A stretch of DNA of 64,000 nt from Methylobacterium sp. WL1 (lineage in GTDB: Bacteria; Pseudomonadota; Alphaproteobacteria; Rhizobiales; Beijerinckiaceae), in the NCBI RefSeq assembly GCF_008000895.1, contig NZ_CP042823.1, positions 4,505,001 to 4,569,000 of the forward strand, in the 5' to 3' direction. This document shows, piece by piece, positions 9,218 through 19,700 of this stretch. Both the position numbers and the translations under genes were made by a program. The notes below the pieces were generated by a model. The model did no database searches, was not told the origin of the DNA, and saw only the letters and a list, made by a program, of their open reading frames with translations. The number at the start of each line of letters is the position of its first letter. Positions within the stretch are counted from its first letter, which is position 1.

Positions 9218-10222
9218 ATGCTCCGCGACGCACTTATCGTAGATGCTCAGGGCAATGCTATCCGCCAGCATCATAAAATATACTCGGAGAGCTGGGAGGA
9301 AATCGAAGACTGGTCCAACAAAGTCTATATGCCTTATAGCGTAGTCCCTACAGGAAAAATTGTAGCACCCCGTTCTTTAATGCATTCTGCTCAAGTAGGG
9401 CGCATCACTATTACTCGATTTGCTTACGGAATTCCTGTCAATATCACCGGCCATCTGGACAAAATGGCGAACATTATTGTGCTTACGACACTGGAAGGTA
9501 AATCACGACATCATATTAATAAATCTGAGTCCGTAGAAATATTTAATAATAATAGTTTCATATTAGATTGCAGTAATGTTGACTATGATTTGGATTTTGA
9601 CGACGATCACCTTCAATTGAATATTACCATACCGCCAGATCTGATGGCTCAAGTTTGCCAGGATTGGTTTGGTTTTATCCCGGGCGATACTCTATGGCGT
9701 CATAAATGTGCTATTGGCGGCGCCGAGTCCAGTTGGTTGCGCTTAATAGAGTACGTTGTGAGCTGCATTGCGGAAGCACCGAACCAACTTGCTTATGGCC
9801 GGGCCGGGCGCCATCTCGAACAGATGATTTGTGTGCACTTGCTAAACGAATGGGCTTCACGTGCCGGATTGAACCTGAACGAACCATCGAACCGTTTGGC
9901 GCCGCGCGTTGTCCGTGGGGCAGAGCAATATATGGCCGATCATGCGGCCGAATTGCCGACGATGACGGAAGTCGCCCGTGCGGTCGGATGCAGCCTTCGA
10001 ACATTGACTGAGGCGTTCCGCCGGTTCCGGGGCTACCCGCCCAGTCAATTTCTCAAAGAACGCCGTTTGCAAGGAACCCGGCGTGATCTTCTGAATGATC
10101 AATGCCCCAACGCAGTAGCAGATATAGCCGCAGCCTGGGGATTTATCAGCATGAGTGAATTTGCCAAAATCTACCGCATGCGGTTCCACGAGAAACCATC
10201 CGAAACGCTCCGGAAAAGATGA
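9218..10222 (+). CDS. AraC-family transcriptional regulator (AT-rich, probably acquired)
   Basis: A 334-residue protein. The N-terminal ~200 residues resemble the AraC-binding-like sensor domain seen in the two other AraC regulators of this window, and the C-terminus is an AraC/XylS double helix-turn-helix (MTEVARAVGCSLRTLTEAFRRFRGYPPSQFLKERRL, then ADIAAAWGFISMSEFAKIYRMRFHEKPSETLRKR). The base composition of the sensor half (about 9230-9700) is far more AT-rich than the window, while the DNA-binding half is nearer the chromosomal average. The target is unknown. The two small ORFs on either side are the obvious candidates. Confidence 0.9.
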   Translation: MLRDALIVDAQGNAIRQHHKIYSESWEEIEDWSNKVYMPYSVVPTGKIVAPRSLMHSAQVGRITITRFAYGIPVNITGHLDKMANIIVLTTLEGKSRHHINKSESVEIFNNNSFILDCSNVDYDLDFDDDHLQLNITIPPDLMAQVCQDWFGFIPGDTLWRHKCAIGGAESSWLRLIEYVVSCIAEAPNQLAYGRAGRHLEQMICVHLLNEWASRAGLNLNEPSNRLAPRVVRGAEQYMADHAAELPTMTEVARAVGCSLRTLTEAFRRFRGYPPSQFLKERRLQGTRRDLLNDQCPNAVADIAAAWGFISMSEFAKIYRMRFHEKPSETLRKR

Positions 10223-10247
10223 GACTGAATTTTTCCTGTTTTAGGCG

Positions 10248-10493
10248 GTGATTTCATTTTTTGATATTTGGATGCTTCACATGGCTGACTCAGGCAAGGA
10301 CCATAAAAAAAGAATAGCTTCGTTACATAAAATTGCCAAGTTGCTCAACAAGCCTATAGAAGACCTATATCAGAGCGACAATCTCATCGACCAATTTCGC
10401 ATCATGATCCAGCTCTGGGACGCCCTCCCGTCTGAAAATGATCGTAGTGCGATAATCTGCATTATGGCAGAGCGGATAAAAAGGAATACGTAA
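10248..10493 (+). CDS. Small hypothetical protein with XRE-like helix pattern (up to 81 aa)
   Basis: Starts 25 bases after the AraC stop on the same strand and shares its AT-rich composition. The likely start is the ATG at 10281 (70 aa), because the upstream eleven codons are hydrophobic without forming a signal peptide. The segment ASLHKIAKLLNKPIEDLY resembles the last helices of an XRE-type helix-turn-helix, but there is no complete domain. It may be co-transcribed with the AraC gene. Function unknown. Confidence 0.45.
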   Translation: MISFFDIWMLHMADSGKDHKKRIASLHKIAKLLNKPIEDLYQSDNLIDQFRIMIQLWDALPSENDRSAIICIMAERIKRNT

Positions 10494-10601
10494 ATATTCA
10501 CAAGCCGAAATAGTTGCGGTGCATCGGATGCTATGCGGGCTCAAGCTATCATAGTCAAATAATATCTTATGTTCTCTAGGTGGGATCACTTGGTCGGCTC
10601 G

Positions 10602-11939
10602 TCACCACGCGGCACGCGGCGCAAACGCGATTTGAGTTCGCAAGTCTGATTTTAGGATGCCGCTGCGGATCATTTGAGGGAACAGAGTAATCGCGAACTG
10701 CCATACGTCCCCATCCAAGCGGACGTCCGGTTTCTCCGGGTTAGCTCCCGAAAGCTGACCAGCAGCAAAGCACCCAACCCGAACGTCGGTCCTCGACCAA
10801 CAAGCTGCCTCTGAGCGGACCGCCCGACTTTCTGCAACGGGTCGTGAGCGGGCTCGGCGACGATGTCCGTTTCCAAGCATCGCCGCCCCAAAGCGAAAGG
10901 CGAGCAATCCCCCGCGGCGAACGGCAGCGCGCATCCGACCCCGCCCGCGCCGGCCTTCAGGCCCGCCCTCCTCCTGCACGGCGTGGCAGGCGACGCCGTC
11001 CAGCAGGGCCGGGACCTCGGTGCGGCAGCGGTCGTTGGCGAGCGGGCAGCGGGGGTTGAAGGTGCAGCCGGGGGGCGGGTCGATCGGGTTCGGGATCTCG
11101 CCGGAGACCGGCACCCGGGCGCGGCCGACATGGGCGAGGTCGGGCACCGCGTCGAGCAGCATCCGCGTGTACGGGTGGCGGGGCCGCGCGAACAGATCCT
11201 TTGCGGCCGCAACCTCGACCAGGCGGCCGAGATACATCACCCCCACCCGGGTCGCCATGTGGCGGACCACGGCGAGGTTGTGGGAGATGAACAGGTAGGT
11301 CAGCCCGAGCCGGTCCTGCAGGTCGCGCATCAGGTTGAGGATCTGCGCCTGCACCGAGACGTCGAGCGCCGAGGTCGGCTCGTCGCCGACCAGGAACTCC
11401 GCCTGGCTGGCGAGCGCCCGGGCGATGGCGACGCGCTGGCGCTGGCCGCCGGAGAATTCGTGCGGGTACTTCTTGGAATCGTCCGGGTGGAGGCCGACCA
11501 GGCCGAGCAGCTCGCCGACCCGGGCGCGGATCGCCCCCTCCCCCTGGATCAGGTTGAAGGCGCGGATCGGCTCCGCGATGATCTTGCCCACGCGCCAGCG
11601 CGGGTTCATCGACGCGTAGGGGTCCTGGAAGATCATCTGGATGCGCGAGCGCAGCCGCCGCCGCGCCGCCGCCTCCCGGGGATCGGTCATCGAGACCCCG
11701 GTGATCCGCACCTCGCCGGCGGAGGGCGGCAGCAGGCCGACCACCATCCGGGCCACGGTCGACTTGCCCGAACCGGATTCGCCGACGATCGCGAAGGTCT
11801 CACCCTTGGCGATGGTGAAGCCGACCCGGTCCACCGCCGTGAGGAACCGGCGGGGCTCGCGCTCGATCACCCGGTTCAGCCAGGGTTTCGAGACATCGAA
11901 CAGGCGGCGCAGGTCGGTGACCTCGACATAGGCGCTCAC
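10602..11939 (-). CDS. Peptide/nickel ABC transporter ATP-binding protein, DppF/OppF type, with abnormal C-terminal tail
   Basis: 445 residues from a GTG at 11937-11939 that overlaps the OppD-type stop by four bases (GTGA). Walker A GESGSGKST, the signature FSGGQRQRVAIARAL, Walker B LVGDEPTSALD and the H-loop FISHN are all present, as is the C-terminal oligopeptide-transporter extension with CTFNPRCPLANDRC. The canonical protein ends around CHAV, near residue 330. The remaining ~110 residues are Arg/Gly-rich and low-complexity, then cross a dispersed repeat (10771-10845) before the first stop at 10602. I infer that the native stop was lost. The ATPase core is complete, so it may still power the importer. 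Confidence 0.88.
   Translation of the reverse strand: MSAYVEVTDLRRLFDVSKPWLNRVIEREPRRFLTAVDRVGFTIAKGETFAIVGESGSGKSTVARMVVGLLPPSAGEVRITGVSMTDPREAAARRRLRSRIQMIFQDPYASMNPRWRVGKIIAEPIRAFNLIQGEGAIRARVGELLGLVGLHPDDSKKYPHEFSGGQRQRVAIARALASQAEFLVGDEPTSALDVSVQAQILNLMRDLQDRLGLTYLFISHNLAVVRHMATRVGVMYLGRLVEVAAAKDLFARPRHPYTRMLLDAVPDLAHVGRARVPVSGEIPNPIDPPPGCTFNPRCPLANDRCRTEVPALLDGVACHAVQEEGGPEGRRGRGRMRAAVRRGGLLAFRFGAAMLGNGHRRRARSRPVAESRAVRSEAACWSRTDVRVGCFAAGQLSGANPEKPDVRLDGDVWQFAITLFPQMIRSGILKSDLRTQIAFAPRAAW
10771..10845 (+). repeat. Dispersed repeat, copy 1 of type B (inside the tail of the OppF-type gene)
   Basis: Matches the reverse complement of 53944-54018. Shared blocks in order are CACCCAACCC, GGTCCTCG, CAAGCTGCCTC-GAGC-GACC and TTCTGCAACGGGTCG. 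The two copies differ at scattered positions, as expected of an old dispersed element. Confidence 0.75.
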
Positions 11940-12916
11940 GCCGCCTTCTCCGTGACGTCGTACAGGTGGCAGGCGACGCGGCTTTCGCCCACCAGGATCG
12001 GCTCCGGCCGCTCGACGCGGCAGCGGGCAAACACCTTCGGGCAGCGCGGGTTGAAGGCGCAGCCCTGCGGGATGGCGGTGAGCCGCGGCATCGAGCCGGG
12101 GATCTGGCTGAGCCGGTCGGCCTCCTGCGACAGGGTCGGGATCGCCCCCATCAGGCCGACCGCGTAGGGGTGGTGCGGCTTTGCGATCACGGAGGCGACC
12201 GGGCCGATCTCGGCGACCCGCCCGGCATACATCACTGCGACCCGGTCGGCGGCCTCGGCGATCACGCCCATGTCGTGGGTCACCAGCATCACCGCGGTGC
12301 CGTGCTCGCGGCACAGGCGCTTGAGCAGGGTGATGATCTGCGCCTGGACCGAGACGTCGAGCGCCGTGGTCGGCTCGTCGGCGATGATCAGCTCCGGCTC
12401 GGCGGCGAGCGCCAGCGCGATCACCACGCGCTGGCGCATGCCGCCCGAGAATTCGTGCGGATAGCCGTCGATCCGCCGCTCGGGCGCCGGGATGCCGACC
12501 TCGGCGAGCAGGTCGATGGCCCGGGTGCGGGCCGCCCGGGCGGAGAGGTCGGTGTGGGCCCGCAGGGTCTCGACGATCTGGTCGCCGACCCGGAACAACG
12601 GGTCCAGCGAGGTCAGCGGGTCCTGGAAGATCATGCCGATCCGCTTGCCCCGCACCCGCCGCATCGCCTCGGGGGGCAGGTTGTCGATGCGCGCGCCGCG
12701 CAACGTGATCGCGCCGCCGCTGATCCGGCCGGGCCGGTCGATCAGCCCGATCACCGCCGAACCGGTGACCGACTTGCCGGCCCCGGATTCGCCGACGACC
12801 CCCAGGATCTCGCCCCGGCCGATGTCGAACGAGACCCGGTCGATGGCGGTGAGCGGCCCGCGCCGCGTGTCGAACGTGACCGTGAGGTCGCGCACGGAGA
12901 GGATGGTTTCGGTCAT
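11936..12916 (-). CDS. Peptide/nickel ABC transporter ATP-binding protein, DppD/OppD type
   Basis: 326 residues. Walker A GESGAGKSV, Q-loop FQDPLTSLDP, signature FSGGMRQRVVIALAL, Walker B IIADEPTTALD and the C-terminal CAFNPRCPKVFARC motif of oligopeptide transporter ATPases are all visible. With the OppF-type partner it would form the heterodimeric motor on the cytoplasmic face. The ATG at 12914-12916 overlaps the permease stop (ATGA), and its own stop overlaps the GTG of the next gene, so the cassette is tightly coupled. Confidence 0.95.
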   Translation of the reverse strand: MTETILSVRDLTVTFDTRRGPLTAIDRVSFDIGRGEILGVVGESGAGKSVTGSAVIGLIDRPGRISGGAITLRGARIDNLPPEAMRRVRGKRIGMIFQDPLTSLDPLFRVGDQIVETLRAHTDLSARAARTRAIDLLAEVGIPAPERRIDGYPHEFSGGMRQRVVIALALAAEPELIIADEPTTALDVSVQAQIITLLKRLCREHGTAVMLVTHDMGVIAEAADRVAVMYAGRVAEIGPVASVIAKPHHPYAVGLMGAIPTLSQEADRLSQIPGSMPRLTAIPQGCAFNPRCPKVFARCRVERPEPILVGESRVACHLYDVTEKAA

Positions 12917-13884
12917 TGCAGCTTCGGATTGAGCGCGTCGCGCAGCCAATCCCCCAGGAGGTTGATGGCGATGACGAGGCCGGCCAGCGCCAGGCCCGGG
13001 AAGGCGACGATCCACCATTCGCCGGAGAACAGGAACCGGTTGCCGGTGCGGATCAGGGTGCCGAGCGACGGCATGGTCTCGGGCAGGCCGGTGCCGAGGA
13101 ACGACAGGGTCGCCTCGGTGATGATCGCCAGCGCCAGGTTGATCGTCGCGATGACGAAGACCGGCCCGGTGACGTTGGGCAGCACGTGGCGGACCAGGAT
13201 CACCGGGGGCGTCAGGCCGATCAGCCGGGCGGCCTGGACGTAGTCCTTGCCCTTCTCGACCATCACGGAGGAGCGCACCGTGCGGGCGTACTGCACCCAG
13301 AACGACAGGCCGATCGAGATCACGATCAGCCCGATCAGCGGCCCGACATCCAGCGCGCCGCCAAAACTCGCCCGGGCGACGCCGTCCACCACCAGGGCGA
13401 TCAGGATCGCCGGGAAGGTGAGCTGCACGTCGGCGACCCGCATGATCAGCGTGTCGAGGGCGCCGCCCGCATAGCCGGCGACCAAGCCCAGCGCGATGCC
13501 GAGCACGCCGGAGGTGATCACCCCGAGCACGCCCACGATCAGCGACAGGCGCAGGCCGTACAGCACCGCCGAGAGCACGTCCCGGCCCTGGTCGTCGGTG
13601 CCGAGGTAGAACGGCGCCTGGCCGTCCGCCTGCCAGATCGGCGGCAGGTTGGAGTTGATCAGGTCGAGCTGGGCCGGGTCGTAGGGGTTCTGGGGCGAGA
13701 TCAGCGGGGCCGCCACCGCGAGCCCGACCATCAGCACCGTGGCGAGCAGCGCCACGATCGCGGTCTTCGAGCGCAGGAAGCTGGCGACCAGGTCGGAATC
13801 GCGCCAGCGCGCGAGCCGTCCGGGCGTGGCCGCCGCCAGCGGGACCGGCGGCGCGTTGCCGGCGTCGATGTCGCGTCCGCTCAT
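12913..13884 (-). CDS. Peptide ABC transporter permease, DppC/OppC type
   Basis: A 323-residue inner-membrane subunit with about six hydrophobic helices and the N-terminal OppC-type region. After the first helix comes the extracytoplasmic segment containing YLGTDDQGRDVLSAVLYG, typical of OppC proteins. The EAA loop region is near AARLIGLTPPVILVRHVLPN. It pairs with the OppB-type permease encoded just upstream. The operon order is substrate-binding protein, OppB, OppC, OppD, OppF. Confidence 0.95.
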   Translation of the reverse strand: MSGRDIDAGNAPPVPLAAATPGRLARWRDSDLVASFLRSKTAIVALLATVLMVGLAVAAPLISPQNPYDPAQLDLINSNLPPIWQADGQAPFYLGTDDQGRDVLSAVLYGLRLSLIVGVLGVITSGVLGIALGLVAGYAGGALDTLIMRVADVQLTFPAILIALVVDGVARASFGGALDVGPLIGLIVISIGLSFWVQYARTVRSSVMVEKGKDYVQAARLIGLTPPVILVRHVLPNVTGPVFVIATINLALAIITEATLSFLGTGLPETMPSLGTLIRTGNRFLFSGEWWIVAFPGLALAGLVIAINLLGDWLRDALNPKLQ

Positions 13885-13891
13885 GCCGGCC

Positions 13892-14872
13892 TCACGCGGT
13901 CCGCGCGGACGACAGCCGCAGGCGCGGGTCGACCACGGTGTAGAGGATGTCGACCACGAGATTGATGGTCACGAAGATCAGCGCGACGAGCAGCAGGTAG
14001 GCGGACATGATCGGGATATCGACGTTCTGCACGGCCTGGACGAACAGCAGGCCCATGCCGGGCCACTGGAACACCGTCTCGGTGATGATCGAGAAGGCGA
14101 TGACCGAGCCGAGCTGCAGCCCCGCGATGGTGATCACCGGCACGAGGGTGTTCTTGAGGGCGTGGCGCAGGTGGACCGCCCGGGTGGAGAGGCCCCGGGC
14201 GCGGGCGAAGCGGATGTAGTCGGTGCGCAGCACCTCCAGCATCTCGGCGCGCACCAGCCGCATGATCAGCGTCATCTGGAACAGGCCCAGCGTGACGGAC
14301 GGCAGGATCAGCGCCTTCAGGCCCGACCAGGTGAGGAAGCCGGTGGTCCACCAGCCGAGCCGCACCGTGTCGCCGCGCCCGTAGGAGGGCAGCCAGCCGA
14401 GCGTCACCGAGAACAGGTAGATCAGCAGGATGCCGATCAGGAAGGTCGGCAGGCTGATGCCGATCAGCGAGACCGCCTGGAACAGCCCGGCGAGCCAGGA
14501 GTCCCGGCGCAGCGCGCAGTAGACCCCCATCAGGACGCCGACCACGAGCGCGAACACCGTGGCGCAGAAGGCGAGTTCCAGGGTCGCCGGCATGCGCTCG
14601 GCGAGCAGCTGTGAGACCGGCTGGCGGAACTGGTACGAGATCCCAAGCCGGCCCCGGACCACGTCGCCGGCGTAGCGGGCGAACTGCATCAGCACCGGAT
14701 CGTCGAGGCCGAGGCTCTTGCGGATCTCGGCCCGCTCGGAGGCAGGCGTGTCGGGCCCGACGATCTGGTTCACGGGGTCGCCCGCGAACCGGAACATCGA
14801 GAACGCGATGAGCCCGACGACCGCGAGCACCGCGGCCGCCTGGATCACCCGGCGCAGCAGGAAGGCGAGCAC
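13892..14872 (-). CDS. Peptide ABC transporter permease, DppB/OppB type
   Basis: 326 residues starting at a GTG (14870-14872), nine bases after the binding-protein stop. The start MLAFLLRRVIQAAAVLAVV and the ending DILYTVVDPRLRL are hallmarks of OppB permeases. The coupling loop region RARGLSTRAVHLRHALKNTLVPVITIAG is present. It forms the translocation channel with the OppC-type subunit. Confidence 0.95.
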   Translation of the reverse strand: MLAFLLRRVIQAAAVLAVVGLIAFSMFRFAGDPVNQIVGPDTPASERAEIRKSLGLDDPVLMQFARYAGDVVRGRLGISYQFRQPVSQLLAERMPATLELAFCATVFALVVGVLMGVYCALRRDSWLAGLFQAVSLIGISLPTFLIGILLIYLFSVTLGWLPSYGRGDTVRLGWWTTGFLTWSGLKALILPSVTLGLFQMTLIMRLVRAEMLEVLRTDYIRFARARGLSTRAVHLRHALKNTLVPVITIAGLQLGSVIAFSIITETVFQWPGMGLLFVQAVQNVDIPIMSAYLLLVALIFVTINLVVDILYTVVDPRLRLSSARTA

Positions 14873-14881
14873 GCCCGGCGC

Positions 14882-16498
14882 CTACTGGGGATCTTTCGAG
14901 ACCCAGTAGAGCAGGAGCAGGTTGTCGGCGCGCTGGGTCAGGTGGACCTTCTTGGAGACGCCCCAGGCCAGGGCCTGCTGGTGCAGCGGGATGTAGCCCC
15001 AGTCGGCGCTCAGGACGTCGAAGCCCTCCTTGATCAGGGCGTCGCGCTTGGTCTTGTCGGTCTCGCCCTCGACCTTGTCGGCGATCTCATCGATCTTCGG
15101 GTCGCAGTAGCCCGCGAGGTTCCAGCTGCCGCGTCCCGACTTGTCGCCGGGCTTCCGGCAGCCGACGATCTCGTAGAGGATGTTGTGGCTGTCGAGCGAC
15201 GACGGCGTCCAGCCGAGCAGGTAGAACGAGGTGTCGAAATTCGGGGCCAGCACCTTGGCGAAGTACTTCGCCTTCGGCTGAGCGTTAAGGTTCACCTTGA
15301 CGTTGATGCGGGCGAGCATCGAGACCACCGCCTGGCAGATCGCCTCGTCGTTGACGTAGCGATCGTTGGGGCAATCCATGGTCAGCGAGAACCCGTCCGG
15401 GTAGCCGGCCTGGGCCATCAGCTCCTTGGCCTTCTTGAGGTCGGTGGCCGGGCGCTTGAACTCGGCCCCACGGTCGTAGAGGCTCGGCGCGATCATCAGG
15501 GCGGAGGGCACGGCCTGCCCGCGCATCACGCGCTTGGCGATCGTCTCCTCGTCGATGGCGAGGTAGAACGCCTCACGCACCTTGATGTCCTTGAACGGGT
15601 TCTTGCCCTTGACGCTCGAATCCTTGAGCTCGTCCCGGTCCTGATCCATGCCGAGGAAGATGGTGCGCAGCTCGGGGCCCGCCATCACGATGGCGGTGCC
15701 GCTGGCGTTCACCCGCTGCTGATCCTGCAACGGCACGGGATCGATCCAGTCGACCTCGCCCGAGAGCAGCGCGGCGACGCGGGTCGCCGGGTTGGCGATC
15801 GTGGTCAGCACCGCCTCGTCGAGGTTCGACTCGACCTTGCCCCAGTAGCCGGGAAACTTCTTGAACACCGTCTTCACGCCGGGCTGGTGCTCGGCGATCA
15901 CGAACGGGCCGGTGCCGTTCTCGTGCAGGGTGGCGTAGCTCGGGCTGGTGGCGTTGGCCGGGGTCGGCTGGGCGGCGCCGTTCTTCTCCGACCAGCTCTT
16001 CGACATGATCAGCCAGGTCGGGAACTGGGCGAGCGCGATGGGGTTCGGCTTCTTCAGCACCATGTCGACGGTGTGGTCGTCGACCTTCACGAACTCGGCG
16101 TCGGCCGGGACGTTCGTGGTGAAGTTCGAGCCCGAGGCCCGGACGCGCTGGGCGGAGAAGAGCACGTCGTCGGCGGTGAACGGCGAGCCGTCGTGGAACG
16201 TGACGTTCTTGCGCAGGTGGAAGCGCCAGCGGGTCGGCTCCGGCGTCTCCCACGATTCGGCCAGACCGGGGGCGAATTTCAGGTTCTTGTCGAGGGTGAC
16301 CAGCGACTCGTAGGCCGCCTGCTGCATGCCCTCGGTGAAGCTCTCCTTGAGGGAGTAGGGATCCAGCGACTTGAGATCGCCCTGGAACGCGAAGCGGAAC
16401 ACGTTGGCGGCCTGCGCGGGCAGCGCCGCCAGCGCGAAGGTCGCGACCGCGCCTGCGGCCACGCCGCGGGCGAGGATCTTCAGGGTCGAACGGGACAA
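14882..16498 (-). CDS. Periplasmic peptide-binding protein (SBP family 5) of the ABC importer
   Basis: About 538 residues from a TTG at 16496-16498. It begins MSRSTLKILARGVAAG, followed by a hydrophobic core and cleavage after PAQA, so it is exported to the periplasm. Family-5 hallmarks are LDPYSLKESFTEGM, LAESWETPEPTRWRFHLRKNVTFHDGSPFTADDVLFS, ENGTGPFVI, KVREAFYLAIDEETI and the end region WGYIPLHQQ. The open frame extends to 16630, but the extra residues are not family-like. The presence of a cognate importer behind it contrasts with the orphan relative at 57396-58883. Peptides are the default ligand guess; it cannot be refined by sequence alone. Confidence 0.92.
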   Translation of the reverse strand: MSRSTLKILARGVAAGAVATFALAALPAQAANVFRFAFQGDLKSLDPYSLKESFTEGMQQAAYESLVTLDKNLKFAPGLAESWETPEPTRWRFHLRKNVTFHDGSPFTADDVLFSAQRVRASGSNFTTNVPADAEFVKVDDHTVDMVLKKPNPIALAQFPTWLIMSKSWSEKNGAAQPTPANATSPSYATLHENGTGPFVIAEHQPGVKTVFKKFPGYWGKVESNLDEAVLTTIANPATRVAALLSGEVDWIDPVPLQDQQRVNASGTAIVMAGPELRTIFLGMDQDRDELKDSSVKGKNPFKDIKVREAFYLAIDEETIAKRVMRGQAVPSALMIAPSLYDRGAEFKRPATDLKKAKELMAQAGYPDGFSLTMDCPNDRYVNDEAICQAVVSMLARINVKVNLNAQPKAKYFAKVLAPNFDTSFYLLGWTPSSLDSHNILYEIVGCRKPGDKSGRGSWNLAGYCDPKIDEIADKVEGETDKTKRDALIKEGFDVLSADWGYIPLHQQALAWGVSKKVHLTQRADNLLLLYWVSKDPQ

Positions 16499-16791
16499 GC
16501 GGATCTCCGAAACCGTGGAAGTTGATGGCAGGCCGCCACCACCAGCGCAGGGGTTGAGCCTAGGCCGAGAGAAGCGCGCGGGCAAACCGCGCCGGCCACA
16601 CACCCACAGCAAGGTTCGGACCATCCGCATACAAAATGCAGGGTGATGGTCGACGGTGTTCAGACATCGACGGGTGCAAGCCGACGGCTGCGCGCGTCAG
16701 GTGTCGGTGATCCGTGGCTCGCGGGAGGGCCGATCCGGAGGTGACATGCGCCGGCCCTCCCCTGCGGAGGGGAGGGAAAACGCGTCGCGGT

Positions 16792-19700
16792 TCAGGCGCC
16801 CGATCCCGCCCCTACTCGGCCGCCGCCGCGTGGTGGGGAGCCGCTGCGCCGCCGCCTCGCCCGCGCCCCGCTTTCGCCGTCGGCCACGGCCTTGCGCCGG
16901 AACAGGCGCATCACCACCACGAAGAACACCGGCACGAAGAACACCGCCAGCACGGTCGCGGTGATCATGCCGCCCATCACGCCGGTGCCGATCGCCTGCT
17001 GGCTCTTCGAGGCGGCGCCGGTGGCGATGGCCAGCGGCACCACGCCGAAGATGAAGGCGAGCGAGGTCATCACGATCGGCCGGAACCGGAGCGTCGAGGC
17101 CTCGATGGCGGACTGGATCACCGAGGTTCCGGGCTTCCAGAGGTCCTTGGCGAACTCCACGATCAGGATCGCGTTCTTGGCCGAGAGGCCGATGATCGTG
17201 ATCAGGCCGATCTTGAAGTACACGTCGTTGGGCATGCCGCGCAGGTAGACGGCCGCCACCGCGCCGATCACGCCGAGCGGGATCACCAACAGCACCGAGA
17301 CCGGGATCGCCCAGCTCTCGTAGAGCGCGGCCAGGCACAGGAACACGATCAGCACCGAGAGCGCCAGCAGCAGGCTGGCCTGGCTGCCAGCCTGCTTCTC
17401 CTGGAACGACTGGCCGGTCCAGGCATAGCCGAAACCCTTGGGCAGCTGCAGCATCAGCCGCTCCATCTCGTTGATCGCGTCGCCCGAGGTGTAGCCGGGG
17501 TTCGGCTCGCCCGTGATGCGGACTGACTGGTAGCCGTTGAAGCCGACGATCTGGCTCGGCCCCATGCCCCATTTCAGCTCCGAGAAGGACGACATCGGCA
17601 CCATCGTGCCGCCGGCGTTCTTCACCGCGTAGTTGAGGATGTCCGAGGCGTTCATGCGCTGGAGCTGCTCGGCCTGGACGTAGACGCGCTGCATCTTGCC
17701 CCGGTTGGGGAAGTCGTTGGTGTAGACCGAGCCGAGGTTGAGCTGGATCGTGGCGTTGATGTCCTCGAACTTGACGCCGAGCGCCGCCGCCTTCTCGCGG
17801 TCGACGATCAGCTCCGCCTGCGGGGTCGGCGGCAGGCCCTCGATCTTCACCTTCTGCAGGATCGGGCTGCCTTGGGCGAGCTTGAGCAGCTGGTCCTGGG
17901 CCGAGAGCAGGGCCGCGTAGCCGCGGTTCGCCCGGTCCTGGAGGCGGAACGAGAAGCCGGCGGCATTGCCGAGGTTGTCCACCGGGGGCGGCTCCTGGGC
18001 GTCCACGGTGGCGTCGCGGTAGTTCGCCAGCGCCGCGTTGGTCCCGGCCACCAGGGCGGCGGCCGAGTTCTTCGCGTCGCGCTCGCTCCAGGGCTTCAGG
18101 GTCACGAAGGCCTGGCTGGTGCTCGGGGCCTGGCCCGAGAACGAAAAGCCGTTGAGCATGGTCACGGTGGCGACGCCGGGTTGCGCCAGCAGGTGCTCCT
18201 CGACCCGGCGGTTGGCCTCCTGGGTGCGGTTGTAGGAGGCGCCGGGGGGCGTCTGGATGTCCACCGTGAAGAAGCCCTGGTCCTCCACCGGCAGGAAGCC
18301 CTCCGGCAGGTTGACGAAGGCGTAGGCCGTGCCTGCCACCAGGGCGAGGTAGACCAGCATCACCCGGCCGGACTTGCGGATGAGGCCCGCCACGCCGCGG
18401 CCGTAGCGGGCGGTCTCGCGGTCGACGAAGCGGTTGAACATCCCGAACACGCCGCCCTTGGCGTGGCCGTGGCCCTTGACCACCGGCTTCAGGAAGGTCG
18501 CGCACAAGGCCGGCGTCAGCGACAGGGCCAGCAGCGCCGAGAACGCGATGGAGGTGACCATGGCGATCGAGAACTGCCGGTAGATGATGCCCACCGAGCC
18601 GGGGAAGAACGCCATCGGGATGAACACGGCCATCAGCACCAGGGTGATGCCGATGATCGCCCCGGTGATCTGCTCCATGGCCTTCTTGGTGGCCTCCTTG
18701 GGGGGCAGGCCCTCCTCGTTCATGATCCGCTCGACGTTCTCCACCACCACGATGGCGTCGTCGACCAGGATGCCGATGGCCAGCACCATGCCGAACATGG
18801 TGAGCACGTTCACCGAGAAGCCGGAGATCCACATCACCGTGACCGTGCCCATGAGGGCGATCGGCACCACGATGGTGGGGATCAGGGTGTAGCGGATGTT
18901 CTGCAGGAACAGGAACATCACCAGGAAGACCAGCACCACCGCCTCGACCAGGGTGTGCAGCACCTTCTCGATCGAGGCCTCGACCGCCGGGGTGATGTCG
19001 TACGGGATGTCCCACTTCAGGTCCGGCGGGAAGAACTGCGACAGCTCCACCATCTTGGCGCGGATCGCCTTGGCGGTCTCCAGCGCGTTGCCGTCGGGGG
19101 CCAGCGTCACCGAGATGCCGGCGGCCGGGCCGCCGTTGAGCCGGGTCGAGAACTGGTAGGCGTCGCCGCCGAGCTCGATCCGGGCGACGTCGCGCAGGCG
19201 CACGTTCGAGCCGTCCGAGTTGGCCCGCAGCACGATCGCGCCGAAATCCTCGATGGTGCCGAGCTGGCCCTTCACGATGATCGGCACCGTGACCGCCTGC
19301 TTGGTCGGGCTCGGCTGGGCGCCGACCGAGCCGGAGGCGACCTGGATGTTCTGGTTGCGGATCGCCTCGGTCACGTCCTCGGCGCTCAGCGACAGGCCGC
19401 GCAGCTTGTCCGGATCGACCCAGACCCGGAGCGAGCGCTCGGTGGAGTAGAGCGTGGCGCGCCCGACCCCGGGAATGCGCCGGATCTCGTTGATGACGTT
19501 GCGGATCAGGAAGTCGCCGAGGCCCACCTCGTCCATCGACCCGTCCTTGGAGATCAGGGTGATGATGTTGAGGGTCGCGGCCGAGGCCTCCTCCACCAGG
19601 ATGCCCTGCTGGCGGACTTCCGCCGGCAGGCGGGCCTCCACGCGCTTCAACCGGTTCTGCACCTCCACGGAGGCGAGCGCCGGGTCGGTGCCGGGCAGGA

